Virus record (IMG/VR): IMGVR_UViG_3300049460_000134
Span: 1 to 64,000 of that record
DNA length: 64,000 nucleotides
Strand: one strand, 5' to 3'
From: a virus
The position numbers were made by a program, and so were the translations under genes. The notes beneath the pieces were generated by a model that worked only from the letters and a program-made list of their open reading frames with translations, did not search any database and was not told where the DNA came from. This document shows positions 27,923 to 35,349 of this stretch, piece after piece. Position 1 is the first letter of the stretch. Every line of letters starts with the position of its first letter.

Positions 27923-27960
27923 GCCTCAGGCTCACACCTGGGGCTTTTTTTTTTTTTTTT
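27923..27960. terminator. Strong intrinsic terminator with a 16-T tract
   Basis: GCCTCAGG pairs with CCTGGGGC around a six-base loop, then 16 consecutive T (27945-27960). It separates the ligase operon from the convergent RepC gene, whose stop codon overlaps the T tract. Confidence 0.92.
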
Positions 27961-29068
27961 AGTGGTGTCGTCGCCGCTTCATCGCCAGGATCTCTTGCTC
28001 GAGGTCCATTTCACCGCACGCCACCTTCCGCGCGGTCGCTCGATAGAAGCCGCCAAAGTTCTTGATGGTCTGCCGGCCTCGCTGATCTGCCGTGTATTGC
28101 TGGAGCACCATGAAGAAGACCACCGCCGCGCGTTGTCGCCCTAATTCGTCGCAGGCTTCCTCCCAGGCGCTCCGGTGCGTCCCAAACACGCCGCGGAGCT
28201 CGGCCGCCGCTTTAACCAGGTCGCCAATGTCTGTCACGCGACCGCAATACTCGATCGCATCAGGGCAGGCGGCCATGATATCGCCCAGCCGGATCGGCTT
28301 GCTCCCCAATCCTTCCGTGCCTTTTGAACAAGGCTGCTCAAAGTTCTCGTTGTTGTTCTTATTGTGACGGCAATTATTGCCGGCATTGGCGGTATTAAAT
28401 AGTTCCTCTGCTTCTTTCGTGAGAGCGCGCCAATCGTTCAGAATGGGGCCAGGAGAGCGTTTCTTCGATCTGCGCGGCGTGTGCTCGGCCAAAGCCTGAT
28501 AACGCTGCTCAAGAGCGCCCGTGTCGATATCGGGGTGATGCTCATGCAAAGCCCTGATGACTTCCATCACTGAGCGCCGAGAGACCGTGACGGCGTCAAA
28601 CTCCTGGCTCCAAATGATCTCCTGCTCGCGCATCCGATCGGCGATGGCCTGGAACTCGTCCTGGCGATCGAGAAGAGGGGAAAGGTCGAAGCCGTAGGCG
28701 TCGATGATCTGCTGCGTGCGGAAGTCTCGCTCGGCATATCTTTTGCCATTCGGAGAGTTTTTCGAGAGCACCAGGCCGGCGCTGATAAGATTGCGCAAGG
28801 CGTTGCGGATCTGCCGCTCGGAATAACCGGTCGCCTGGCACAGCGCATCATTGGACGGCCAGACAAGGATTCTTCCCTTGAGTGGCTCTTTGAAGAAGCT
28901 AATCAACGTCCCGAGGACGGCTATACTTGCCCTATCCAGTTGAAGCGCGCGGTCGGCGAGCTTTTTGACTTGGTAGAGTTTGCGCTTGTCGGCGTCGAAA
29001 TGCTGATTAATCAGTAAGTGCTGACTCGCGGAGAGCTTGCGCCACCCGCTATTGTGTTGAGTCTCCAT
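27959..29068 (-). CDS. repC: RepC-type replication initiator
   Basis: 369 residues, slightly shorter than plasmid RepC (about 400). A winged-helix region (about 70-100, PSNDALCQATGYSERQIRNA) matches the RepC N-terminal DNA-binding domain. The last about 110 residues carry the RepC C-terminal pattern: CPDAIEY, LVKAAAELRGVFGTH, WEEACDELGRQRAA, GGFYRATARKV. In repABC plasmids RepC starts replication at an origin inside its own gene. Here it is on the minus strand, against all neighbours, downstream of an RHH gene. A variant of the phage palindrome lies at 29010-29026 near its 5' end. RepA and RepB partners are not seen. Confidence 0.85.
   Translation of the reverse strand: METQHNSGWRKLSASQHLLINQHFDADKRKLYQVKKLADRALQLDRASIAVLGTLISFFKEPLKGRILVWPSNDALCQATGYSERQIRNALRNLISAGLVLSKNSPNGKRYAERDFRTQQIIDAYGFDLSPLLDRQDEFQAIADRMREQEIIWSQEFDAVTVSRRSVMEVIRALHEHHPDIDTGALEQRYQALAEHTPRRSKKRSPGPILNDWRALTKEAEELFNTANAGNNCRHNKNNNENFEQPCSKGTEGLGSKPIRLGDIMAACPDAIEYCGRVTDIGDLVKAAAELRGVFGTHRSAWEEACDELGRQRAAVVFFMVLQQYTADQRGRQTIKNFGGFYRATARKVACGEMDLEQEILAMKRRRHH
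29010..29026. promoter_or_regulatory. Palindrome variant inside the 5' end of repC
   Basis: ATCAGTAAGTGCTGACT has both arms of the recurrent palindrome with a different centre. It lies about 40 bases inside the RepC coding region. Confidence 0.5.
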
Positions 29069-29121
29069 GACTCTATTTTCCCCATGTCAGGGCAAAACTT
29101 CGCCGTTCGCTCCGAAGAACG

Positions 29122-29230
29122 TTGACAGCGATTCGGTTTCATGGGAAAACACACTTGCTAAGGGTGTTGGGTTTCCCAATCCACGATTTCAGGGCTTCGG
29201 AAGTTACCAGCTTCCGGAGCCCTTTCGTTT
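29122..29230 (+). ncRNA. Candidate antisense RNA opposite the repC leader
   Basis: TTGACA (29122-29127) is a good -35; the matching -10 (GAAAAC, 17 bases on) is weak. Downstream are a small hairpin (TTGGG-TTT-CCCAA) and a 12-bp stem GGGCTTCGGAAG / CTTCCGGAGCCC with TTTCGTTT, a plus-strand terminator. The position mirrors the counter-transcribed RNA that controls repC in repABC plasmids. Inference; no transcript evidence. Confidence 0.45.
29192..29230 (+). terminator. Strong hairpin between the RHH gene and repC
   Basis: 12-bp stem with six-base loop and a T-rich tail on the plus strand. On the minus strand it lies in the leader of repC. Confidence 0.75.
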
Positions 29231-29426
29231 ATGCCGCGTTAAAATCCCTCATTTTCAAAGCCTCTTGCAGTGCAACGGAGATCGCCTCAGACTTCGTGCC
29301 GATCTTGTTCTCGGCCTGGAAGTCGCTCAGCTTGGCGTTCACGTCGGCCGGCAGCCATATGGTCGCCTGGACGAGACCAGCCTGTTTTCGACGGATACGA
29401 TGTTCAGCCATTCTAGCTGCACTCAT
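29229..29426 (-). CDS. Ribbon-helix-helix (CopG/Arc-type) regulator
   Basis: 65 residues from ATG 29426, with AAGGAG at the right distance upstream; a longer in-frame version lacks a ribosome site. ATIWLPADVNAKLSDFQ then a KSEAISVALQEAL helix is the ribbon-helix-helix pattern of small DNA-binding repressors and antitoxins. No toxin partner is adjacent. It precedes repC by 160 bases on the same strand, so control of repC copy number is the likely role. Confidence 0.75.
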   Translation of the reverse strand: MSAARMAEHRIRRKQAGLVQATIWLPADVNAKLSDFQAENKIGTKSEAISVALQEALKMRDFNAA

Positions 29427-29803
29427 ACTGCGAATCTCCTTGATGCACGTTGCGGTCACAAGTGACACCGATTCTGGTGATTTGGCAATACAGCGCGCTT
29501 TTGAAGCACAAGGTTTAGATTCGCTCTGTTTGAAAGAGGGAGCGTAAAGTCGCAATCACTGGATGAATATGAAAAATTATAATCGCATAGGTTTAATTAT
29601 GGAACATCGCGAATCCTTTGTGTTGTGGAAATGTCAACATTTGTGAGATCGCCATTTTTGGGGTATCGAATCCTTCAATTGAAGTGCCATTCGCGTTGAA
29701 ATTCAAGGACTCGAGCCGATTATCAAGCAAATTAAAGATCCCGAATATCCACTCACAAACCTGTCATCCGTCAAGGAGATTACGGAAAATTAATCGACTC
29801 AAA

Positions 29804-29825
29804 GTAAATCAGTATTGACTTACAA
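29804..29825. promoter_or_regulatory. Recurrent palindrome (operator candidate), site 8
   Basis: GTAAATCAGTATTGACTTAC upstream of the XRE-type regulator gene. CTTACA with an 18-base spacer to GATTAT could also form a promoter here. Confidence 0.65.
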
Positions 29826-29849
29826 CCCTTTACGATATCTATGATTATC

Positions 29850-29878
29850 GAAGCAGTCCTGAGTAGCGTTGCTATTAT
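29850..29878 (+). promoter_or_regulatory. Promoter candidate for the XRE-type regulator
   Basis: GAAGCA, GTCC, 17-base spacer in all, then TATTAT (29873-29878). Same pattern as promoters at 40102 and 41013. Confidence 0.55.
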
Positions 29879-29947
29879 CTCAGCATAACAAAACAAAACG
29901 CTGTCAAATAAAGAAATGAAGAGCCAAGTGGAGTGAAGGGTTCACCT

Positions 29948-30367
29948 ATGGAACATAAGAATAAAAAAGAATTCAATCGGCCTTTTGCTGACAGCAAGGT
30001 TTCGAAATTCATGACCAAGCGCATCGAGCAGCTCGGCAAGCCAAACCGCGAAATCGCGCAGGCAGCCGGCTTCACGTCTGGTCCGAACATCATTTCGATG
30101 ATTAAGAATGGCGACGTCAAACTGCCGCTCGATCGTGTCGTTCCGATGGCACACGCGCTGAAGACGGACCCTGCTGCTCTGATGCGCATGGCGCTTGAGC
30201 AGCATATGCCACTCAAGGAATTCCCCGAGATCCGCAAGGTGATGACAGACGTTCTGTCAGAAAACGAGCGCGAGATCCTGGAATTGATCCGTGAGACTTC
30301 CGGTAACTCCGATCCGGGTCTTAACGATCACCGCCGTCAGGCGATCAAGGACGCATTCGCAGCGTAA
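29948..30367 (+). CDS. XRE-type helix-turn-helix regulator
   Basis: 139 residues from ATG 29948; a GTG fifteen bases upstream is an alternative. Residues about 33-56 (NREIAQAAGFTSGPNIISMI) form a Cro/CI-type helix-turn-helix, and PLDRVVPMAHALKTDPAALM is the usual following helix pair. The C-terminal half is helical and may dimerise. The gene has an operator palindrome upstream and further copies at 30439 and 30713. It is therefore the best candidate in the window to bind them. That link is inference. Confidence 0.82.
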   Translation: MEHKNKKEFNRPFADSKVSKFMTKRIEQLGKPNREIAQAAGFTSGPNIISMIKNGDVKLPLDRVVPMAHALKTDPAALMRMALEQHMPLKEFPEIRKVMTDVLSENEREILELIRETSGNSDPGLNDHRRQAIKDAFAA

Positions 30368-30397
30368 TCCAGCGTAGACTGAAAAACTAGGGCGTTC

Positions 30398-30429
30398 GAG
30401 CCGCAGCACCTTGCGGCTCTAACTTTTTC
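30398..30429 (+). terminator. Intrinsic terminator after the XRE-type gene
   Basis: GAGCCGCA pairs with TGCGGCTC around a short loop, followed by TAACTTTTTC. Confidence 0.88.
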
Positions 30430-30438
30430 AATATAGGG

Positions 30439-30460
30439 GTCAGTCAAATTTTACTGACTC
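30439..30460. promoter_or_regulatory. Recurrent palindrome (operator candidate), site 9
   Basis: GTCAGTCAAATTTTACTGAC, 20 bases before a small gene and right after a terminator. Confidence 0.75.
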
Positions 30461-30479
30461 TGCGCAAAGGACATGGCAC

Positions 30480-30701
30480 ATGACTTCACCTCTAACTCAC
30501 GACCAGATCAATTCCTGCCAGGAGCTCGACTTCGAAACGGCAATTATTGAGGCCGACAAACTCGAGAACGCCAACCGGCAGGAAGCAGGCGGTTGCACTG
30601 TCTACACTGGTCGTCACCCTGAACATGGTGACATCCATATTATTATCCCTCCCCTCGGTGGTGGGCTCCTTCTGTTCCCGTTTGTATCCCGCATCTTTTA
30701 A
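30480..30701 (+). CDS. Small hypothetical protein
   Basis: 73 residues with AAAGGA as ribosome site. Acidic first half; the second half is hydrophobic and Gly/Pro-rich (IHIIIPPLGGGLLLFPFV), so membrane association is possible. It stands alone between a terminator and two operator palindromes. No family recognised; codon content is reasonable for a real gene. Confidence 0.55.
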   Translation: MTSPLTHDQINSCQELDFETAIIEADKLENANRQEAGGCTVYTGRHPEHGDIHIIIPPLGGGLLLFPFVSRIF

Positions 30702-30712
30702 TGCGAGAACGT

Positions 30713-30734
30713 ATCAGTAAAGATTGACTGACAA
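30713..30734. promoter_or_regulatory. Recurrent palindrome (operator candidate), site 10
   Basis: ATCAGTAAAGATTGACTGAC, nearly identical to site 3; 12 bases before the CobT-like gene. Confidence 0.75.
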
Positions 30735-30746
30735 CGGGACACCTCA

Positions 30747-33248
30747 ATGAACAAAGAAATCGTCATCCTTCGCGAAGCAATCAACAAGATCATTCCAATG
30801 ATCGCAGGCAAAGGCCTGAAGGTCACGCAGATCGGAACTGGTGCTTACGTGAAGGCTCATCCTTCAACGGGTGTCCCGTATCTCGTCAACATTCCATCGA
30901 TTCCAGATAATGCGACTCCGGAGTTCGTGACCTCCATTCAAGGCTTCATCGACCATGAAGTCAGTCACGTCCTTTTCACCGACTTTTCCTACAAGATGGG
31001 TCAGAAGTCGCGCCGGCTGCACAGCCTGCACAACGTCTTCGAAGACACCATGATCGAGCGCAAGATGGCGGACAAGTTCTCCGGCTCGAAGCGCAACCTG
31101 GCGACACTGCGCGCCTGGTTCTGCGAAAACATCACGAAGCCAGCGCTCGCATCCGCAAAGTCTGAAGAGGAAGCTTTCGGCTACCTCCTGGTCGTTGCCA
31201 TGCGAGCGCTCGCCGGCCACCGTGAAATGAAAGACTTCCTCGACGACAATAATCTCTGGGCGCAGCCGCTTCTCGCAGCTCTCATGAGCAAGATGCCGGC
31301 CGATTTCGTGAAGCGCATCCCTCTCCTCAACTCGACGGCTGAAACCTACGACGCCGCCGTCCAGCTCGAAGCAATCCTTTATCCGCCACCGCCACCTGCC
31401 CCGCCGCAGCCTGAGCCTCAGCCGGAAGAACAGGACGAGGATGAGAGTGGCGAAGGCGATCAGGACCACTCTGACGAGGAGCAGACCGGCGACGGTGAAG
31501 GCGAAGGTGAGCGTGAGCACACCGAGGACAACGAGAACGCGTCCGGCGGTGAAGAAGAAGAAGACGACGACATGGAGATCGAGGAGCAAGAGCTCTTCGG
31601 CGATGAGGATGAGGACGAAGATGCCGGCGAAGGTGAAAAGAGCGCCGACGAGGAAACTGAAGCCGACGCTGACAGCGACAGCAGCGACGATGGCGATGAC
31701 GACGCGTCTGGCGAAGAAGATGCCGAAGGCGACGCTGACGGCTCCGAAGATGAAGCCGATGAAGATGCTGGTGAGGATGAGCGTAAAGGCTCCGGCAAGG
31801 CCAGCGACAAAGACGGCGACGCTGACGATGCCGATGATGAGAATGGTTCTGGCAAGTCGTCCGATGATGACGATGACGGAGACCAGGAAGAGGATTCAGG
31901 CGATGCTGCTGACGGTTCGCAAGCATCAGAACCTGACGAGGATGCTGAAGGCGACGACGGTGAGACGGATACCGCCGATCAGTCCGATGGATCTGCCGAG
32001 TCGGAAGTGGACGATCAGGATGATGAGAGCGACGGCGACGCTGGCGGCGGTGATGCCGATGGTGAGACCGAAGAAGGTGATGAAGCCGACGACGAGAGCG
32101 ACGCTGAAGGCGGCTCTGACGTTGCGGTAGAAACCGATAGTGACGACGACGGCGACGGAGCCGAAAAGCCTGAAGAGGAAAACGAAGAAGGCGTGGCTGG
32201 TGTCGGCTACGACGAGCACAACCCCTTCGAAGCGCTCGATGACGATGACCTTGTCGACAAGGATCTGTCCTCGTCGATCGCAATCCTCATTCAGAAGGAA
32301 GCGATCAAAGCCATCCTCTCGTCTGAATACTCCGTTCTGACGCGCCAATACGATCGCATCGAACCGCTTCCGGTTCCGGAGACATTCGCTCAGGAGCACG
32401 TCACGCGGCTCGACGACGCAACGCGGCAGATGACCGGTGTCATGCAGAAGGACATTGAGCGCATGATGGCTGCTCAGTCGCGCGTCTTCAAGGTCGGCGG
32501 TCAGCGCTCCGGTCGTCTGAACGGACCTGGTCTGCATCGCATCATGTCCAACGACGATCGCGTGTTTGCTCGCCGAGAAGAGATCAAGGCGAAGGACACT
32601 GCCGTCTCGCTGCTGATGGACTGCTCCGGCTCGATGGAAGGTGCAAAGCAGGCGACCGCCGTGTCAGCCTCCTACGCGCTCGCAACGACCCTTGAGCGCG
32701 TCAACATTCCTTGCGAGTGCCTGGGCTTCACGACGATGGGCTACATCGGTCGCAACAACACGCAGCAATGGCCCCTCTCCCATCGTCAGTGGGAAGAGCT
32801 GATGGAGCATTTCAACGCCGAAGTCGCAAAGGGCGTCACGTTCCATCGGTTCATGCCGATCTTCATGCCGGTCTTCAAAGGCTTCCAGGAGCGCGTCAAC
32901 GCCGAGATCAAGCGTCGCTTCGCCTACATGCAAATCAAGCAGCCACACCAGGGCGGCAACATCGACGGCGAGTCCCTGGAATATGCAGCGATGCGGCTCG
33001 CGCAGCGCAAGGAAAAGCGCAAGGTCATCATCGTTCTGTCAGACGGTCATCCAGCCGGCGCTCTGAACGATTCCGAGCATCTGAAGATGATGGCCGAGCG
33101 CCTGACGAAGCAAGGCTACGACCTCGTCGGTATCGGCATCAAGGATCACGCTGTCAGCCGCTTCTACGACAAGCATGTGGTGTTGCAGGACATCGCCGAT
33201 CTCCCTGGTGAAGTCATGAAGCAGCTTCGTGTCATCCTGCAGAAGTGA
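30747..33248 (+). CDS. cobT: CobT-like protein: HExxH region, acidic linker, VWA domain
   Basis: 833 residues in three parts. The N-terminal part (1-212) has HEVSH (70-74) and LHNVFEDTMIER, the pattern of metallopeptidase-like domains paired with VWA proteins. Residues about 213-480 are a Pro-rich then extremely acidic Asp/Glu/Ser linker. The last about 220 residues are a VWA domain with a MIDAS motif (MDCSGSM) and CobT-like NIDGESLEYAAMRL and VLSDGHP. CobT works with the AAA+ protein CobS in cobaltochelatase; a CobS-like gene follows at 34096. In phages the pair probably remodels another complex, target unknown. Confidence 0.85.
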   Translation: MNKEIVILREAINKIIPMIAGKGLKVTQIGTGAYVKAHPSTGVPYLVNIPSIPDNATPEFVTSIQGFIDHEVSHVLFTDFSYKMGQKSRRLHSLHNVFEDTMIERKMADKFSGSKRNLATLRAWFCENITKPALASAKSEEEAFGYLLVVAMRALAGHREMKDFLDDNNLWAQPLLAALMSKMPADFVKRIPLLNSTAETYDAAVQLEAILYPPPPPAPPQPEPQPEEQDEDESGEGDQDHSDEEQTGDGEGEGEREHTEDNENASGGEEEEDDDMEIEEQELFGDEDEDEDAGEGEKSADEETEADADSDSSDDGDDDASGEEDAEGDADGSEDEADEDAGEDERKGSGKASDKDGDADDADDENGSGKSSDDDDDGDQEEDSGDAADGSQASEPDEDAEGDDGETDTADQSDGSAESEVDDQDDESDGDAGGGDADGETEEGDEADDESDAEGGSDVAVETDSDDDGDGAEKPEEENEEGVAGVGYDEHNPFEALDDDDLVDKDLSSSIAILIQKEAIKAILSSEYSVLTRQYDRIEPLPVPETFAQEHVTRLDDATRQMTGVMQKDIERMMAAQSRVFKVGGQRSGRLNGPGLHRIMSNDDRVFARREEIKAKDTAVSLLMDCSGSMEGAKQATAVSASYALATTLERVNIPCECLGFTTMGYIGRNNTQQWPLSHRQWEELMEHFNAEVAKGVTFHRFMPIFMPVFKGFQERVNAEIKRRFAYMQIKQPHQGGNIDGESLEYAAMRLAQRKEKRKVIIVLSDGHPAGALNDSEHLKMMAERLTKQGYDLVGIGIKDHAVSRFYDKHVVLQDIADLPGEVMKQLRVILQK

Positions 33249-33255
33249 GGCGCTG

Positions 33256-33993
33256 ATGATCCGAGAGCTCATCAACCGCGGCGCGCTGTTCGTCATCAAC
33301 CACAGCGCCGGCAAGGACAGTCAGGCAATGAGCGTGCTTTTAAAGCGGCTCGTGCCTGCTGAGCAACTCCTGGTCATTCACGCGGATCTCGGCGAGGTCG
33401 AATGGGATGGCAATGTCGAGCATATCAAGAGCACGATTGGCGATCTGCCGCTGATCGTCTGCCGCAACGAGAACAAGACCTTGCTCGAAATGGTGGAGCG
33501 CCGCGGCATGTGGCCCTCCCCTTCTCAGCGCCAATGCACGAGCGACCTGAAGCGCGATCCGATCAATCGAGAGGTCCGGCGCTATCTGAAGGCCAATCCG
33601 CGCTACAACGGGCTTGTGGTGAACTGCATGGGCATTCGCGCTGCGGAGAGTCCCGCCAGGAGCAAGCAGAAGCCCTTCCGCTTCGACCAGCGCAACAGCA
33701 AGGCCGGACGCGAGGTCTATGATTGGCTGCCCATCTTCGAAAAGACGACGGAAGAGGTCTTCCAGATCATCGCCGATGCCGGTGAGCAACCGCATCCAGC
33801 CTATGCCGCCGGCATGTCCCGCCTCTCCTGCGTCTTCTGCATCATGGCGAGCCTGAAGGATCTGCGCACCGCCGCGCGCCTGAAGCCTGATCTTTATCGC
33901 AAATATGTGGAGCTCGAAAAGCGGATCGGCCACACGATCAATATGGAAGGTCGCCCTCTCGAAGAGGTCACAGGGATCCTCGCCGCAGCATAA
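33256..33993 (+). CDS. PAPS-reductase-family / DndC-like protein
   Basis: 245 residues from ATG 33256. HSAGKDSQAM near residue 17 is the PP-loop of adenylyl-transferring PAPS-reductase-type enzymes. RQCTSDLKRDPI and SCVFCIMA supply Cys residues in the places seen in DndC-like and phage PAPS-reductase proteins. It is placed between CobT-like and CobS-like genes. Possible roles are sulphur chemistry on nucleic acid or nucleotide activation; the substrate cannot be read from the sequence. Confidence 0.85.
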   Translation: MIRELINRGALFVINHSAGKDSQAMSVLLKRLVPAEQLLVIHADLGEVEWDGNVEHIKSTIGDLPLIVCRNENKTLLEMVERRGMWPSPSQRQCTSDLKRDPINREVRRYLKANPRYNGLVVNCMGIRAAESPARSKQKPFRFDQRNSKAGREVYDWLPIFEKTTEEVFQIIADAGEQPHPAYAAGMSRLSCVFCIMASLKDLRTAARLKPDLYRKYVELEKRIGHTINMEGRPLEEVTGILAAA

Positions 33994-33998
33994 TTTCC

Positions 33999-34017
33999 AA
34001 GTAAAAATTGACTTGCA
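33999..34017. promoter_or_regulatory. Recurrent palindrome (operator candidate), site 11
   Basis: AAGTAAAAATTGACTTGCA; a short hairpin GACTTG-CATCC-CAAGTC overlaps its right arm. First of two tandem copies before the CobS-like gene. Confidence 0.6.
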
Positions 34018-34030
34018 TCCCAAGTCGTTT

Positions 34031-34046
34031 GTCAGTAAAAATTGAC
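34031..34046. promoter_or_regulatory. Recurrent palindrome (operator candidate), site 12
   Basis: GTCAGTAAAAATTGAC, the core palindrome, 14 bases after site 11 and 49 before the CobS-like gene. Confidence 0.7.
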
Positions 34047-34095
34047 AATAAGAAAAGCGAAGAAATCGCTAGATCAACACAACAAACGGAGCCGA

Positions 34096-35349
34096 ATGAA
34101 CATGACGACTGCTGTCGCCGCCGCCGATGATATGATTGTCTGCAAGATTGATGGCGCTCTCTGCCACTCGATCCGCGTTCACCTCAAGCATAACCACCCT
34201 GAATGGACGATTGACCGCTACAAGGAAGAGTTTCCTGGCGAGCCGCTGTTGTCGGCATTCGGTGAGGCGCAGGCTCGCAAGATCCGCGCACAGAAGCAGG
34301 CTGAAGAGCGCCGCAAGGAGCGCATGGCGCAGTTTCAGCCGTCGCAGCCCTGGGCGTTCGAAGAGCGCTATATGCACGAGGTCTTCGGCATCGACACGCC
34401 GATCGTCGGCTCTGCCGGTCAGCCGATCAAGATCAACTATCTGACGGAGTGCCATCCGGAGGCTGAAATCTACCTTCAGGATATCGATCCGGACTACGTC
34501 TTCAACATCGACCTGCTGAAGAAGGCCAACATCGCCTACGAACTCAACATGCCCTTCTATGCCTGGGGCTTTCACGGCACAGGCAAGACGACACTGCTTG
34601 AGCAGACGGCGGCTCGCACTGGCCGCCCATTCCTGCGCGTTCAGCACACCGGCAACACCGAAGAGGCGCACATCGTCGGCCAATATGTCGTCAAGACCAT
34701 CCCTGTCGAGGAAGAAGAGCTCGGCGCTGACGGCGTGAAGCACAGGGTCATCAAGCAGAAGGCCGTCACGGAGTTTCAGCCTGGTCCGCTCGCCGTCGCA
34801 ATGAAATACGGCATGGTCTACTGCGCCGACGAATACGACTTCGCAATGCCGTCAGTCATCGCGCTCTATCAGCCGGTGCTCGAAGGCAAGGCGCTCGTCA
34901 TCAAGGATGCACCGCCTGAATGGCGTGTGACGCGTCCGCACCCCGACTTCCGCTTCGTCGCGACTGGCAACACCAACGGTTCAGGCGACGAGACTGGTCT
35001 TTATCAAGGCACGATGATGCAGAACGCCGCGAGCTACTCGCGCTTCACCATCACGGAAGAGGTTAAGTATATGCCGAAGGAGCAAGAGGCGCTTGTCCTT
35101 CGCTCGCGCACCGGTCTGACGAAGGCTGACGCGATGAAGTTCGTGGAAGTTGCGACCGCGATCCGTGAGGCGTTCGCAACCGGCCTGATCTCGATGCCCG
35201 TATCGCCGCGCGAAATCATCGGCGCTGCTAAGCTGTCGATCATCTACGGCGACAATCCGAAGCAAGGTCTGCGCCTCGCATACACCAACCGCTGCACGCG
35301 CGTCGATCAAAAGGCGGTCGATGATGTGGCTCAGAGGTATTTCGGCTGA
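34096..35349 (+). CDS. cobS: CobS-like AAA+ ATPase with N-terminal Ros/MucR-like zinc-finger motif
   Basis: 417 residues from ATG 34096 (CGGAG ribosome site); an upstream TTG lies in the palindrome. EVFGIDTPI, DIDPDYVF, Walker A GFHGTGKTTL (about 156-165), DEYDFAMPSV, VATGNTNGSGDETGLYQGT and MPVSPREII follow CobS almost segment by segment. An extra N-terminal module (C16, C23, H29, H34; HSIRVHLKHNHPEW, then YKEEFP) resembles the Ros/MucR finger of alphaproteobacterial regulators. The protein probably forms a hexamer working with the CobT-like VWA protein. Its stop overlaps the sigma-like gene start. Confidence 0.88.
   Translation: MNMTTAVAAADDMIVCKIDGALCHSIRVHLKHNHPEWTIDRYKEEFPGEPLLSAFGEAQARKIRAQKQAEERRKERMAQFQPSQPWAFEERYMHEVFGIDTPIVGSAGQPIKINYLTECHPEAEIYLQDIDPDYVFNIDLLKKANIAYELNMPFYAWGFHGTGKTTLLEQTAARTGRPFLRVQHTGNTEEAHIVGQYVVKTIPVEEEELGADGVKHRVIKQKAVTEFQPGPLAVAMKYGMVYCADEYDFAMPSVIALYQPVLEGKALVIKDAPPEWRVTRPHPDFRFVATGNTNGSGDETGLYQGTMMQNAASYSRFTITEEVKYMPKEQEALVLRSRTGLTKADAMKFVEVATAIREAFATGLISMPVSPREIIGAAKLSIIYGDNPKQGLRLAYTNRCTRVDQKAVDDVAQRYFG

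Larger units (their letters stand above)
29427..29947. other. AT-rich non-coding region
   Basis: About 520 bases without a supported gene, visibly richer in A and T than the flanks. It holds a GTCAC-AA-GTGAC repeat (29455-29466, possible RHH operator), an operator palindrome (29804-29825), a promoter candidate (29850-29878), and two sequences near the DnaA-box consensus with mismatches (TTTCCACA on the minus strand near 29630; ATATCCAC near 29746). A control or origin region is possible. Confidence 0.5.

Noticed and set aside
29563-29646. 27-codon frame in the AT-rich region
   Set aside because: No ribosome site, no protein-like composition and too short to support.
31327-32283. Arg/His-rich minus-strand frame and Ser-rich alternative frames
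   Set aside because: By-products of the Asp/Glu-coding repeats (GAC, GAT, GAA) in the CobT-like acidic linker.
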